Positions 46,912 through 57,845 of a stretch of DNA of 64,000 bases are shown one piece after another (position 1 is the stretch's first letter; the number at the start of each line of letters is the position of its first letter). Origin of the DNA: Helicostylum pulchrum (taxonomy: Eukaryota; Mucoromycota; Mucoromycetes; Mucorales; Mucoraceae); NCBI GenBank assembly GCA_025677825.1, contig JAIXMO010000056.1, positions 62,001-126,000 on the forward strand. The letters are read 5' to 3'. The position numbers were made by a program, and so were the translations under genes. Under the pieces are notes generated by a model. That model saw only the letters and a program-made list of their open reading frames with translations. It was not told where the DNA came from and made no database searches.

Positions 46912-49719
46912 AAATTACCCAACTTATTATACCAGTCGCTGGCCGTTGTTTTGACTGAGTTTACCTCCTTTTTTTTTATTAGTGTTTGCATATACGAAAA
47001 AAAATCACTGTCTTACAAAAAAAAGTTCTATTTTAAACCAAGAAAAAGTGTCCATTTTAGAAAAACGTAAAAGAAAAAGAAAGAACACATCGAATTAGTA
47101 AGATCAAAATGTTGCAACTATTTATACTTGTCGCCCATGATGAATCATAGACCCTCTGTATAATATGTCTATTATTTACTTCATTATCTTTTCCTAATCA
47201 GTTTGATTATTACCCCTTTGTTTATGAAGAGCATCTATTGAGGACATACGTTTGAATACTAGACTCTTTCATACGATCTCTTCATAAATTAAATAGTTAA
47301 ACAACTCTCAAATTAGTTGAAAACTTTCTTTTTATTTACTTATAACTTTTAATTATTTTTTATGTCCTCTTTTCCCCAATTTAAAAAACGCCACAATACC
47401 TTGAATCAACTCAGGAATAAAGATGTTCGACAAATACGCCAATTATTATTTAAAATCTATTTGTATATTACACGCCAGAATCCTTATTCGCTATAAAATA
47501 TAACATACTACTTAGTCCATGGTATTCAAATCTTCATCACAATACAGCATCGATATCACCATCCGTAAGAATATCAAATAATTCGCATAATAAAACATCA
47601 ATACGCCCTAATGTTTTCCTTTTAGTTTCTTTGTTTTTATTTCGGTCTCTTGGTTGCCTGATTATCTGAAAGGAATAATGATCTATAACAGGGTAATATT
47701 TTCGTCAAAGTATTTAACAAGTAATAGTAGTACTGATAATAGTATAATTTCAATTTTGTAACGAAATGGTGTATAAGATTTTATTTTAAAAAAAGGAAGA
47801 AAAGGGAAAGAAGTCGAAAAACAGGGATGATGAACAATGGCATTATTGTGTAGATAACAAGAGACATGCAGTAGAACAATGAAGTTTAGGTAAATTGTAG
47901 CTGCACTCATACAAGTTACTTTAAGAGCAATTTAATATACCAAATGAATCACAAACGATAACGACAATGTAACTGTCTATTGTAGAACGCAACAAAACAA
48001 AAAAGATGGTCAAAAGAAAATATGATATTGTCATTTGGAATCAGCACCAAAAAAAACTTGTATATATAATTATCTCGTTAGTTATTTCCGCTCTATTTAG
48101 TAATTTTGTGAAATTGGATTCCACCCTTAAATTGAGAAAAAAAAACGAATAAATTTAAAGTGTACGCTTAGAAATGCCATGTCTTTTCTGTTGATTGCAT
48201 CTGGAAATCGTGCCAAGTTGAGTAGATTCAAGTGACGCACGCTAAAAAAAAAGTTTATCACTGTATTGATAAAGCTGCTAAATCAAAAAGACATGGTTTG
48301 ACCGTATCGAAATTATATATCATTATTTTTAATAGAAGATTAATATAATAGTCTCTAGTAAAGTCTTTTTTTAGATCAAGAGAGCGAGAGCATATTTTAT
48401 TTCAGTGTGAGTCTCAGATACAATGAAACTGACAACAATCATTTATCATAAATAAAATGATAAAGAAAATAGGTTTTTTATTGTATACTTGAACTAAGAA
48501 CGTCCTTGATAAGTCTTCTCTTGTTTGGTAGCGCTCTCCCTTGCTAGTAAAAGTCCTCCCTTGTTTGGTAGTGTCTTTTTTTATAAGGTTGTTGTGGAAG
48601 TATCTTTGAGCAGATACTTTATTGTTGTGTAATCTTTCCCCTTTCTGCTTATTTTTTCCCCTCTAGAAAGGGGGTTTTTTTTTACTGATCCGGCGTTTAT
48701 TATATGTAAACGCGAATGGTTTCCTTGCCCAAAAATGCCCTCTGCTCCTAATGTATGCATATTAAAGATAAGTAATCATATGTATGAACGACTTGGCTAA
48801 TTATTTTAAACATTTGTTTGTAGGGTAGAATAATATTACAGTGCCGGATCAAAGCGTACATATCACATTATATTCAAGTACAGAACTTGTATTATGGTGG
48901 AGATTCTCCAGATCCACGCCCCAAAAAAACATCGTAATGCCTATATGCGGTCCATATAACCCTATCGTTGCCTAGTAAGTCAAGTAGCTTTTTTTAAAAA
49001 AAAATCATTAAATACACCTTTTCCTCACATTTTTGTCATTTAACGCGATCTTAGATGATGCAGTTTTCAGTAAGTGCCTTTTTTCCTTATAAACTATTAA
49101 CGCAGGCTATTTACTAAAAGTCAGTTTCTCTCAGTGAGAGCTAATACATTTAGCTTAGAGATAAACAAATACCTATAATATTCAAGCTCCAAGTTTAGTA
49201 TAAAGGAAACCTTGGTAAATAGACTAAAACGAATTGTATTTTTTCATAATAAAGACAAGTTTTTTGGTAGACTAAACTGCGTTATATTAACTGTAAATAG
49301 GGTAGTAAAAATAGATGACTATTATTTTCTCTTTTAACAAAACTACAATTGTATATTGTAGAACTAAAATAAAAAAAAAAGCGGAGTTTATAGCGTGTTT
49401 TTATACTATTTTTGAAATATTTTAGAGTTAAATATAGTTATCAACACCCAGTGGGATAAACGAGATACAGAACACAAAGTTGTGCATTATGCAATGTAAT
49501 TTTTTTTGGATACATACATCCGGTTACTGCTAATATTATTTTTGGGGTTTTCTTCCAAGATAAAATTTCGTTATACCCGGCTTCTGAGTTTTTTTTTAAA
49601 AAAAACTGTCAATTTATAATGAAAAAATAAATAAATAAGTAGATGGGGGTAAGGGTTATGTCATTTTCTTTAAAAAAGTCTTGGCATAGGTATGACGAAT
49701 ACACTACGAAGTGTAGTGC
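46912..49719. other. Long intergenic region
   Basis: 2.8 kb with no supported gene. Contains copy C of the short element (48,089-48,136), a short imperfect direct repeat CCTTGTTTGGTAG (about 48,510-48,570), and T/A homopolymers. A 44-codon ORF at 47,362-47,496 has no recognisable motif. Confidence 0.5.
48089..48136. mobile_element. Short CGGCTCT-ended element, copy C (left part only)
   Basis: Begins CGCTCTATTTAGTAATTTTG; 48,098-48,122 is identical to 14,161-14,185 of copy A, and it ends with CCACCCTTAAATTGAG, which recurs in copy D. The right part is missing or lost in a poly(A) stretch. Confidence 0.5.
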
Positions 49720-51171
49720 TTAGAGATTTGGTCTCTCCTCAAGGGAAGATGGATTCTTGATGATTTCTTTTAACACATTTTTAGCTACCGAAATAGCGTT
49801 ATGACCATAAAGCCAAGGCTGGAAATCTTTATCTGACCACTGGAGAGGACTCTTTACACCTTCAACTTTAGTTCTGAATCTCCTGGAAGCATCCGCTTTT
49901 GACATGGCTTCGTCTCGAGCTCTTTGTTCTGCGCCATCCGGTAAATGCCAACGGTTGCAGTTTTCAAATGATCCTTTTTGTATAATTTCTGTACGAGGAC
50001 GGCGGATTCTTTCATACAAGCGAAGAAGACTAGGAATTTCTTCTAACGAATTAATATTAGATAAAAGGATACCAAGAGTAGCGCTATCTTCAATTGCCTG
50101 CGCAGCTCCCTAATATAAATATAAAAAAAATGGTTTTAATGATACAATCAAAACGCTGCATCGCATGCATTATTTACCTGCGCAAGACACGGAAGCATCG
50201 CATGTGCAGCATCGCCTATCAATGCAATAGTTCCACTTCGGCTTACCCATTGAGTAATAGCGGGAAGCTCTGCTAATGCCCATTTTCGACAGCTTGTAAC
50301 GTAACTCAATATTTTTTTAAGAACAGGATCGAAATCATTATAACTTTCTTTCATTTCATTCAAGTCGCCAGACTCGTTCCATTTATCTGCTGCTGCGACA
50401 CCAGGAAGGGCCATAACCAAATTGTATAGTGTACCATTTTTAATTGGATATCCGACTACATGTCGTTCGGGGCCGATCCAAAAGTTGGAATTAACGTCGT
50501 TCATAAGGTGAGAAATTTCTGGGTCGGATCTCATGACCTCAGCGGATATAGTAGCACGGAAAGCGCAATTAGTAGAATGCGGCGTAATTTCGTCGTCTCC
50601 AATAACTGCATGGCGTACCTTAGAGCGAATACCGTCAGCACCGATAACCAGATCGGATTGAAATGATCTTCCATCGTATAAAACGACACTATTAGTTTCT
50701 TCGTCGACCAATTGTACTCTAGCATTAACTATAACCTTTACACCTAAATTAACGGCAGCATCGTGTAACAGTTTTATGTAATCCGCTCGATGGATCAGAA
50801 GATATCTGTATTACACTGGTTCTTTAAAAAAAGGTATACTAAACGTAACGTATTATTATACTTTACGGGTATTTATATTTATCTGCCATGTCGGGTTTTA
50901 ATTGAGTGGCGCAGATAATTTCACCATTGGCATACCTTCTCATAATTATAGAACCTGGCCAAACTGCCTTTTCTTTCAGTTCGTCTAACAGTCCCCAAGC
51001 ATCTAGTATGCACGCCGTATTGGGAGGTACTTGAATACCAGCGCCAATCTCGGAAAGCTCCTTGGCACCCTCTAATACTGTAATTCTATGACCAGATCGT
51101 TGTAATGCGATAGCAGCAGATAGTCCGCCAAGACCGCCGCCGACAATTATAACAGAGATTAATTTGGGCAT
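49720..51171 (-). CDS. FAD-dependent monooxygenase (salicylate hydroxylase-like)
   Basis: Flavoprotein hydroxylase of the aromatic-ring monooxygenase group. Exons 51171..50867, 50805..50178 and 50109..49720; 440 residues, normal for the family. FAD-binding GGGLGGLSAAIALQRSGH at residues 10-27, GADGIRSKVRHA in the middle, and the second FAD site GDAAHAMLPCLAQGAAQAIED. Phases agree. N terminus MPKLISVIIVGGG starts straight into the Rossmann fold, so no signal peptide. The substrate is unknown; salicylate, hydroxybenzoate or a secondary-metabolite precursor are all possible. It stands alone among relics, so no pathway context. Confidence 0.9.
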
Positions 51172-52619
51172 TTGCTATTTTATTTATTTTTTTAAAAAAA
51201 AAAAAATTAAGACATAAAAACAAAGGTTGAAAAAAAGAAGGGTTTATATAGCATTTGTATTCAAATACAGCCTCCCGCAATGATTAAGTAACGTCCATTA
51301 TGTTGATGATACACATAACATGTGAATAAATACGCCTCCTTATTTCGCTGAGTTAAAATAAATAAAGCTATATTTACAAATAAAAAAACCTCTTTATCTG
51401 GAGTGAGAATTTTTTAAGAGTCCAACATTATACGAGTAAGAAATAATACCAATAGTTATAGAGAGCAATCCAATAAAAGATAACTAGAACTTTACAAAAT
51501 ACCCACTACTCTGGGAAAAGATCACAAAAACTTGGGAGTCAAGTACATATTTTACAGTGGTATATTTCTTTGTTCTTATTCGATAGTTAAGTCATAATAA
51601 AGATGCACAAAGCCGATATTGCCTCCTCTCACACTATATGGGATCACTGTTAAATGGGAAAAAAGCCAAGATAAACCATGATAAAAATAAGACTACTTAA
51701 CTATCGCTAAAACTTGAAATTAAGTGGCCATCGTCCAAAGCTAATAAACAGGATTTACGTATATTTAACTGTGAGAATGAATCCCAGTTTTGAATATGCA
51801 GTAAGACGAATTAAGAAATAAGGTTGAATTCATCAGTTTGTGGAATCAAATAAAGGCAAATCATATTTCCACTTGCTATATATACACGTTTTCCTCAAGC
51901 TTTAAATATTGTTTATAGTTAATTTCAGAAGAGCTGAAGAGGAGAGAGAGAAAGAAATAAACAAAGGCCCTATATTGCGTTATACTTTTTGAAAAGATAG
52001 TGAACCTGTTTTTATACCTTGCTTGCTTATTTATTAGGTTATCTTTTGTACCTGTTGTACAAAAAGATACAATATCTCGAAGCAACTAAAGAAAAGGAAA
52101 ATCACCAGCTATTAAGCGTGATTTTGTTTCCCCTGACACGTTATTTTTAGCCGCAGTGTATTTTATTGGTTTAAAACGAATGTTTTGATACGATCGCCAC
52201 ATTTCATACGAAAATCAATATGTGTCTAGTTTTGGAAAACGATACTGGTTCAACTATTGTTTTTCCATAGCATGAGGCAAAAACTACGTTATAAGATATA
52301 AAGGACTAGTAGCGTTATTCGATCTACGTTGATTGTAAACAATGTATCCGTTTTGCATTTTCGCTTGTAAAACAATATATTCTTTATCCTTAAAATATTT
52401 GTATGCCCGTACATACTATTAACTATTTTAAATCGTTAAGTTTCTCTTTGTAGCTAATGATGTTTGCAATAGTAGTAAAAAAAAAGAGCCTTATATGGGT
52501 ACGAATCTTTCGAAATTAATTGCACATAATACTGATTAGAGATAGCAGTTTCAATGCGCGTTTAATTAATACACTTGCTTCTAAAAAAAAATTAGGGATT
52601 GAAAAAAATATGGATATAA
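51172..52619. other. Intergenic
   Basis: 1.45 kb AT-rich spacer upstream of the monooxygenase start. No coding or RNA signal recognised. Confidence 0.5.
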
Positions 52620-53530
52620 TTAGAGGAATTCTCTGTGGTGAAATCACCACATAAAATAAATATAATTAATATAATCGATGGTTCATCGATTATAAAACAT
52701 AACATAAGTAAAATAACACTGGATCTGGTAAAGCAAGATCTTCATAATAGAGTGACCACTATTAAAATTAGTATAAATAATAAACGAGAGTTTACAATCC
52801 CTTTTGCAGGGATTGATTTTACACCAAAGAATAAGAAATAAACGTTATCACACCTTTAATCTTATTCCTCCTGTTTTATTAATTTTTCCGTGTCAAATAT
52901 AAAAGTATTTTTCCACAATCTCTACTTGTGAAGAAGAAGGTACTAACCCAGATAACATGTTCGATGCTCTACTCGTGGTATTAGAGTATAACTGGGGTGA
53001 ATCTGCCAGAGAATACTTTGATAGCTTAATAGAAGCCTTTGAAAAAGCTAAAAATGATAACGTAAGTATAGCATGAGTTTTGCAACTTATTTACTTATTC
53101 AATATGACAATCAAAAAAAAGAAGCATATATTCAATGAATTCACCTTCAACATCATCACCAAATAAACAAGAAAAGGCTGATGGGGGCATCATGATCAAA
53201 GAAACAAGTACCCCCTTTTTGATTATTGAAGCAAAAAAACCAGATGTGGGTGAAAAGTTAGCCCTCAACTTGAAAACAGCTTGGAAGGAAAAAAATTATG
53301 AAATACCGCTGTTTGGTGTTCATGTTGCTGGTTAGTTATTATTAGAATATAATTTTTTTATTAACTTTACGTTTTCTAGGACAATTTGTTGGTTTTTATA
53401 TTTTTTTTAAGACAAAAACAGACAATCGTAGCTTTACTATGATCCAGCTGTCCTCATTCGTAATGCCAGATAGCAACAAAGAATTTAATTGTTTATTCTG
53501 TTTTAAAAAAAAAAGAAGTAAGTCTTATAA
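52620..53530 (+). pseudogene. Fragments of an uncharacterised gene with a nuclease-like ExK motif
   Basis: Three coding-like blocks in one direction: 52,620-52,841 (…NNKREFTIPFAGIDFTPKNKK, stop), about 52,915-53,062 (STCEEEGTNPDNMFDALLVVLEYNWG... ending at a GTAAGT donor) and 53,135-53,332 (MNSPSTSSPNKQ... ADGG... TPFLIIEAKKPDVGEK... GVHVAG), the last spliced through a 48-nt intron to about 53,381-53,530 (QFVGFYIFFKTKTDNRSF). FLIIEAKK with an Asp upstream resembles the D...ExK core of PD-(D/E)xK nuclease-fold domains. The blocks do not join in one frame, so the gene is broken or wrongly modelled. Function not assigned. Confidence 0.35.
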
Positions 53531-53639
53531 AATATTAAATTCGGGATATTCCTACTTATCAATTCCGTAGCTTATTATGAAAGAAGTACTAGGAGATGTA
53601 ATACACGATTAGTATTAATATCGCGTGATCTTAAATAAT

Positions 53640-53653
53640 AATTATAATTAGTT
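53640..53653 (+). repeat. Target-site duplication, left copy
   Basis: AATTATAATTAGTT; identical 14-bp copy at 53,985-53,998 (the first A of the right copy merges with the poly(A) tail, so 13-14 bp). Confidence 0.8.
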
Positions 53654-53985
53654 CCCGCCTTTTTGTTTGGATCAATTCTCGAAGCTGTTTGGATTCATTA
53701 CTGGCGTTTCGTGTTCGATGAGATCCCTTTCATCCCGAATCAAGTCGTCTGTACGGCCGTCAAAATTTACCATCAATACACTGATCAAACCAACTTGGAT
53801 TCGCCAACCTTAATGCCTTAACTACTCAATCTCCTTCACATCCACTAATACCTTAATTAATTTCTCAGTCAAAAGTCATACGATGCTACTGCTTTCTTCC
53901 ACTTTTTCACTGCACATCCCTCTTTTGACATGTGACTTTTAATAATCTAATAATAAAAATTGGATTTATACAAAAAAAAAAAAAA
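53654..53985 (+). mobile_element. 5'-truncated LINE (non-LTR retrotransposon) 3' end
   Basis: About 330 bp flanked by a perfect 13-14 bp target-site duplication and ending in a 15-A tail. It starts in mid-ORF: 55 codons from 53,654 (PAFLFGSILEAVWIHYWRFVF... DSPTLMP) to TAA at 53,819-53,821, resembling the very C terminus of LINE reverse-transcriptase proteins after the zinc-binding region, then about 150 bp of 3' UTR. Truncation at the 5' end, poly(A) and TSD are the marks of target-primed reverse transcription. The open frame and exact TSD suggest a recent insertion. Confidence 0.8.
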
Positions 53986-53998
53986 ATTATAATTAGTT
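53985..53998 (+). repeat. Target-site duplication, right copy
   Basis: AATTATAATTAGTT directly after the poly(A) tail; matches 53,640-53,653. Confidence 0.8.
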
Positions 53999-55366
53999 AT
54001 GCTAATGTGGTAAATAAATAATCTTTTACTCACACACTATAATATAAAAGTGTTCTATAAAGTATTATATATAAAATTAAACAGAACATATATAATATCT
54101 AGTATTACAACAAACGACAGGGTTGACACTATTTGGGACCAAATCATTGCATTGTAGGAGGGAACAAAAAAGAGAGACAATTTTTTTAAAAGGCCAGGGA
54201 AAGGAAAATTCCTACAGACATCATTTTTTGCTTTTCGCTTATTCGTAAAAAACTATGAGGTAAAACGGTCTATGGTTCATTGCTTCTGGTTACGTATAAT
54301 ATACCAACTTGTAGAAAAGAACGGTCTTACATCCTGTTTAGTGTGACCCAAGATTTCAATTGAATGGGAAGGTTTTTTTTGGCAGTAAAAAAGTGCGTCC
54401 TCTTTTTTTTTTGAACTTACACGAAAAAAAAGTTGCTACATCTTATTTTAACGAGCCAAAAATGTCGTTTCAACAAGTTGTAGACATACATGTATAAACA
54501 ACTAACCTATTTTATCATCTTTTTTTTTTCTAGGACAGGCCATTTTCTTTCTCTTTTTACTATGTTTACGAGCAAGTGTTTATATATATATATATATGCA
54601 ACTTTTGAACGGGTGTATATCTTATACTATTTTATTATCCTACTTTTTTTCTAAGCAAAAAATACAGAAAGGTTTGAGACTCGCTAAATGTATTGGACTT
54701 GACTGATTTGGTCTTTTGTTTCTGACGGGTGGCAGTACAATATCATCGTCATCACTGTCGTTGTACTTAGATTGCTATTACAGTAGCGGCTCTCTTTAAG
54801 GGCGGCCAAAATCTGGAAGAAATCCACCCTTAAATTGAACATACCCTTAAACTATATATAACAGAAGGTATAAGGCACAACAGCGAGCTTCATATCAAAC
54901 ATTTCGTCAGAATGAGGCAAATGCTAGAAGAGAGAATAGAAGAAAACAAGTCCAAGAAGACAATAATTCTGTAAGCATAGCTATAATTGACTTATCCGGT
55001 GATATGTACTGCAGTATATATATTACTCCAAGTTGTTCTAAAGCTCTGATCCTTGATGCATTAAATTTTGTAGTTGAAAGGAATTATATATATATCTTTC
55101 ACCAGTTTTCATGAGCCATTTATTGTTAGGTTCAATTGCTCATAAAATGCTTTTCAACGCGTTAGAGCAACTATACGATAAAAATCTCTATAGATATTTG
55201 AACAGCTCATATGCTTTATTTAGCGCTTAGTAGTAGAGAGCGTATGTAGATATTAAGGCCTTACACTTTTTTCAGTGATGTGTAAAATGTCAACGGAATC
55301 CGCGACTCATCAAAGTATATATCGTCTAGTTTGTTTGATTTTTTTTATCTCTTTTATACTTTTACT
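53999..55366. other. Intergenic
   Basis: 1.37 kb with copy D of the short element (54,787-54,852), a TA repeat near 54,580-54,597 and AT-rich spacer. No supported gene. Confidence 0.5.
54787..54852. mobile_element. Short CGGCTCT-ended element, copy D (partial)
   Basis: Begins CGGCTCTCTTTAAGGGC, holds GAAATCCACCCTTAAATTGA as in copy C, and a second CCCTTAAAC motif at 54,844-54,852. The right inverted end was not found. Confidence 0.45.
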
Positions 55367-55953
55367 ATGACTATGAAAAGACGTACGCGTGTACAGCGAA
55401 CCCAAAAACAACAACAGCGACCTCAATCACCCTCTCCAAAAGAACCAAGTAGACGACAACGTTTATCCTACGATAAACATAAAGAACGGGTCGGGGTCCA
55501 AAGGTCATTGAGACATATTTTGCTGAGTACCAGAGCTTTAAATAGTAATACCAACATTTCGAAAGAAGAGTACATTGCGAAAGCAAATACGTTTGTGAAA
55601 AGTTTAGGAGACGAAGACAGGGTACTTATTTCGTATGTATTATATTGGTAATGTATCTAATCAATATAATTTTTTTTTGTTTCGACGGTTCTCGCAATGA
55701 ATTTATTTACAATCATGCTGTTTACTTGAAGAAACTAATTGAAACAGCCAATTATGAATTTGACGGTTTACCTCTGGAAGAGGTATGTAAAATTTTAATT
55801 GATGAAGAATTTGACGTTAGTAGGTTAACTATCGTTGATGAACATAAACAGGATGTACTTTTAAGACATCCTGTTTATGTTACTCAAACATCAATTTTTT
55901 TTAAACATAACTCTTTCCATTACAAACAACAAAGATTTTGTCTTTAAAGCGAA
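55367..55953 (+). pseudogene. Uncharacterised gene, copy 1 of inverted pair (broken)
   Basis: First exon 55,367-55,637 (MTMKRRTRVQRTQKQQQ... Pro/Gln/Arg-rich, then HKERVGVQRSLRHILLST... SKEEYIAKANTFVKSLGDEDRVLI), then a GTATGT donor at 55,638. The matching acceptor, CGACAG in copy 2, reads CGACGG here, so the AG is lost. The next block (SRNEFIYNHAVYLKKLIETANYEFDG... ILIDEEFD... HPVYVTQ) keeps phase across the dead intron. A T-run near 55,893 shifts frame before the C-terminal FVFKAKGKS. No known family. Similar to copy 2 at 57,078-57,540 minus. Confidence 0.55.
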
Positions 55954-55976
55954 GGGCAAGTCCGTTTAAAAAGTTA

Positions 55977-56186
55977 TATAATAAAATATTGGGAGGGCTA
56001 AAAAAAACTATCTGTGTATCGTATGAGAAGTTCTTTATCTAATGATGGGCTTTAATGAAAATCCCAGAAAGTTTTTAGATCAGTTACTTGTTCTTTAGGA
56101 AAAATCTGATAAATACATTTATAATTTTCGCTCATGATGAATGCTATAACAATAGCAATGCATTCTACGAGGTTTTTTAAATATAT
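55977..56186 (+). repeat. Long inverted repeat, left arm
   Basis: About 210 bp directly downstream of gene copy 1, matching the reverse complement of 56,802-57,036 at roughly 85-90% by eye. A 33-bp block (56,022-56,054) is identical in both arms. Outer tip ATAAAATATTGGGAGG; inner tip GAGGTTTTTTAAATA. Confidence 0.8.
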
Positions 56187-56801
56187 TGGGTAGAACGCTA
56201 AATAATGTCATGACATTTTTGTCCTACCATTAAAAAGTACCCGCAAAAAACACTCCGCTGAATTGGGTAAGTTACTTTATTAAACTAAAAAAAAAAAAGA
56301 TGTCGCCGCCTAGCATTGTAAACGAGGACAATTTTACGTATGATTTACGACCATAATCAAAGCTAAACATGTTGAAATTAAAGTAAACTGTTGTATTTTA
56401 TGTCTTGAATAATATTCCAGCAAATAATGGGTATTATTAGAAAGCATGCTTCCTAAATTATATTTATATTTTTCCAAGAAACTTGATAACTTTTTCGAAA
56501 ACATATCCTTCTCGATGAAATGATAATATTTATTTTGAAGTATTTTTAGACTGGCAGAAAAAATCGATTCACTATTATAGATCTTAGTAAGTTTCTTATG
56601 TAAAACTATAGAAATGCAATATTACCTTTCAGCTGTTATTTTTGATTTTTTTTAAGCGTCTAGCTTGTGTGTAATTCTATAAGTAAAAGTTTATATATTC
56701 CAGGCTTGTCATTCAGGTAGGGTCTACTTATTTCGTTTACTCGGTGCTGTAAACGTAAAATAAATGACGCTTCCTTTTTCTCTAAGCCAGCAAACCCGCG
56801 C
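56187..56801. other. Spacer between the inverted-repeat arms
   Basis: About 615 bp of AT-rich sequence unique to this place. No coding capacity recognised, so if the arms are ends of an element, it carries no visible transposase. Confidence 0.5.
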
Positions 56802-57036
56802 TATTTAAAAAACCTCATAGAATGCATTGCTATTATTATAGCACTCGTCGCGAGCGAACATTATAATTATATTTATCAGGTTTTTCTTAAAGAACTAGTA
56901 ACTGATCTAAAAATTTTCTGGGATACCCATTAAAGCCCATCATTAGATAAAGAACTTCTCATACAATACACAAATAGTATTATTTTTTTTCTATTCTTCC
57001 CTCCCTCCCTCCCTCCCTCCCAATATTTTATTACAT
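56802..57036 (-). repeat. Long inverted repeat, right arm
   Basis: Reverse-complement partner of 55,977-56,186. Longer because a CCCT tandem tract (about 57,000-57,021) has grown here; the left arm has only about one unit. Confidence 0.8.
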
Positions 57037-57077
57037 AATTCTTTTTAAAAAAGACAACAGAAGAAAAGATTAAGTAG

Positions 57078-57540
57078 ACTAATCTCCATCAATATCTTCA
57101 TCTTCAGACTTTCCCTTCACCTTAAAAACAAATTTTTTTCTACTTGCAATGGTAATATTTAAGAAAGAAACTATCGCTTGTTGGACGTATACGGGGTGTT
57201 TCAGAAGAATAAATTGTCTAAAATTGTTAGTCTACTGCGGTCAAACTCCTCGCCAATTAACAACTGACATGTTTCTTCGTAATTTAAACCGTCCATGCTG
57301 TAGTTGGCGGTTTCTACAAGATCCATAAAATAAACAGTATGTTGGTAGGAGAAATCATTAACTATACTGTCGAAAAAAAAAGAATTACATTGATTAGATA
57401 ACAGTGGCTTACATGTTAAACATTAGCAATATAATACATACCTAACACACTTTTTGTCTTCGTTTTTTAAATTTATAATGAACTTCTTTGCAATTGCAAT
57501 GTAATTCTTTTTTGAAATGCCGAAATCATTATTTTCCAAG
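57078..57540 (-). pseudogene. Uncharacterised gene, copy 2 of inverted pair (5' truncated)
   Basis: The minus strand reads ENNDFGISKKNYIAIAKKF..., a GTATGT donor, an intact CGACAG acceptor, then IVNDFSYQHTVYFMDLVETANY... LLIGEEFDRSRLTI, a frameshift around 57,215, and KHPVYVQQAIVSFLNI... FVFKVKGKSEDEDIDGD and stop at 57,078. It aligns along its length with copy 1 but lacks the Pro/Gln/Arg-rich start, being cut off at about 57,540 where a Tc1-type transposase fragment begins. Family unknown. Confidence 0.55.
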
Positions 57541-57845
57541 AAGATGGAGCTGGCTGTCATACCGGGGGGTATACGACGTGGTGGAAAAACACGCATTCAA
57601 TCAGGCATTTTGATTACTGGCCCGCTCAAAGCCCTGATTTGAATCCCATAGAGCATATCTGGAACTCTCTCGATAGCCTTATTGATAGTAAAAGGGCAGA
57701 GATAAGAAATGTCGAGAACTTAAAAATGGTTTTGCAAGAAGCTTGGAAAAATATAACCATAGATCTCGCAGGTAGGCTTGTTGGTAGCATGAAAGATCGG
57801 TGCCAAGCTGTAATAGACGCTAAAGGTGACCCCACCAGGTATTAA
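57531..57845 (+). mobile_element. Tc1/mariner transposase, 3' fragment
   Basis: About 104 codons to TAA matching the C-terminal part of Tc1-type DDE transposases: FQEDGAGCHTGGYTTWWKN (second catalytic Asp), WPAQSPDLNPIEHIWNSL (third acidic residue Glu), then the usual helical end. The DNA-binding domain and first catalytic Asp are absent, so it is not functional. The left edge overlaps the truncated end of gene copy 2, which suggests an insertion or deletion breakpoint there. No terminal inverted repeat recognised on the right. Confidence 0.85.

Noticed and set aside
49720..51171. Horizontal transfer of the FAD monooxygenase
   Set aside because: It has two ordinary short introns and local base composition, so the sequence gives no support for transfer from bacteria.
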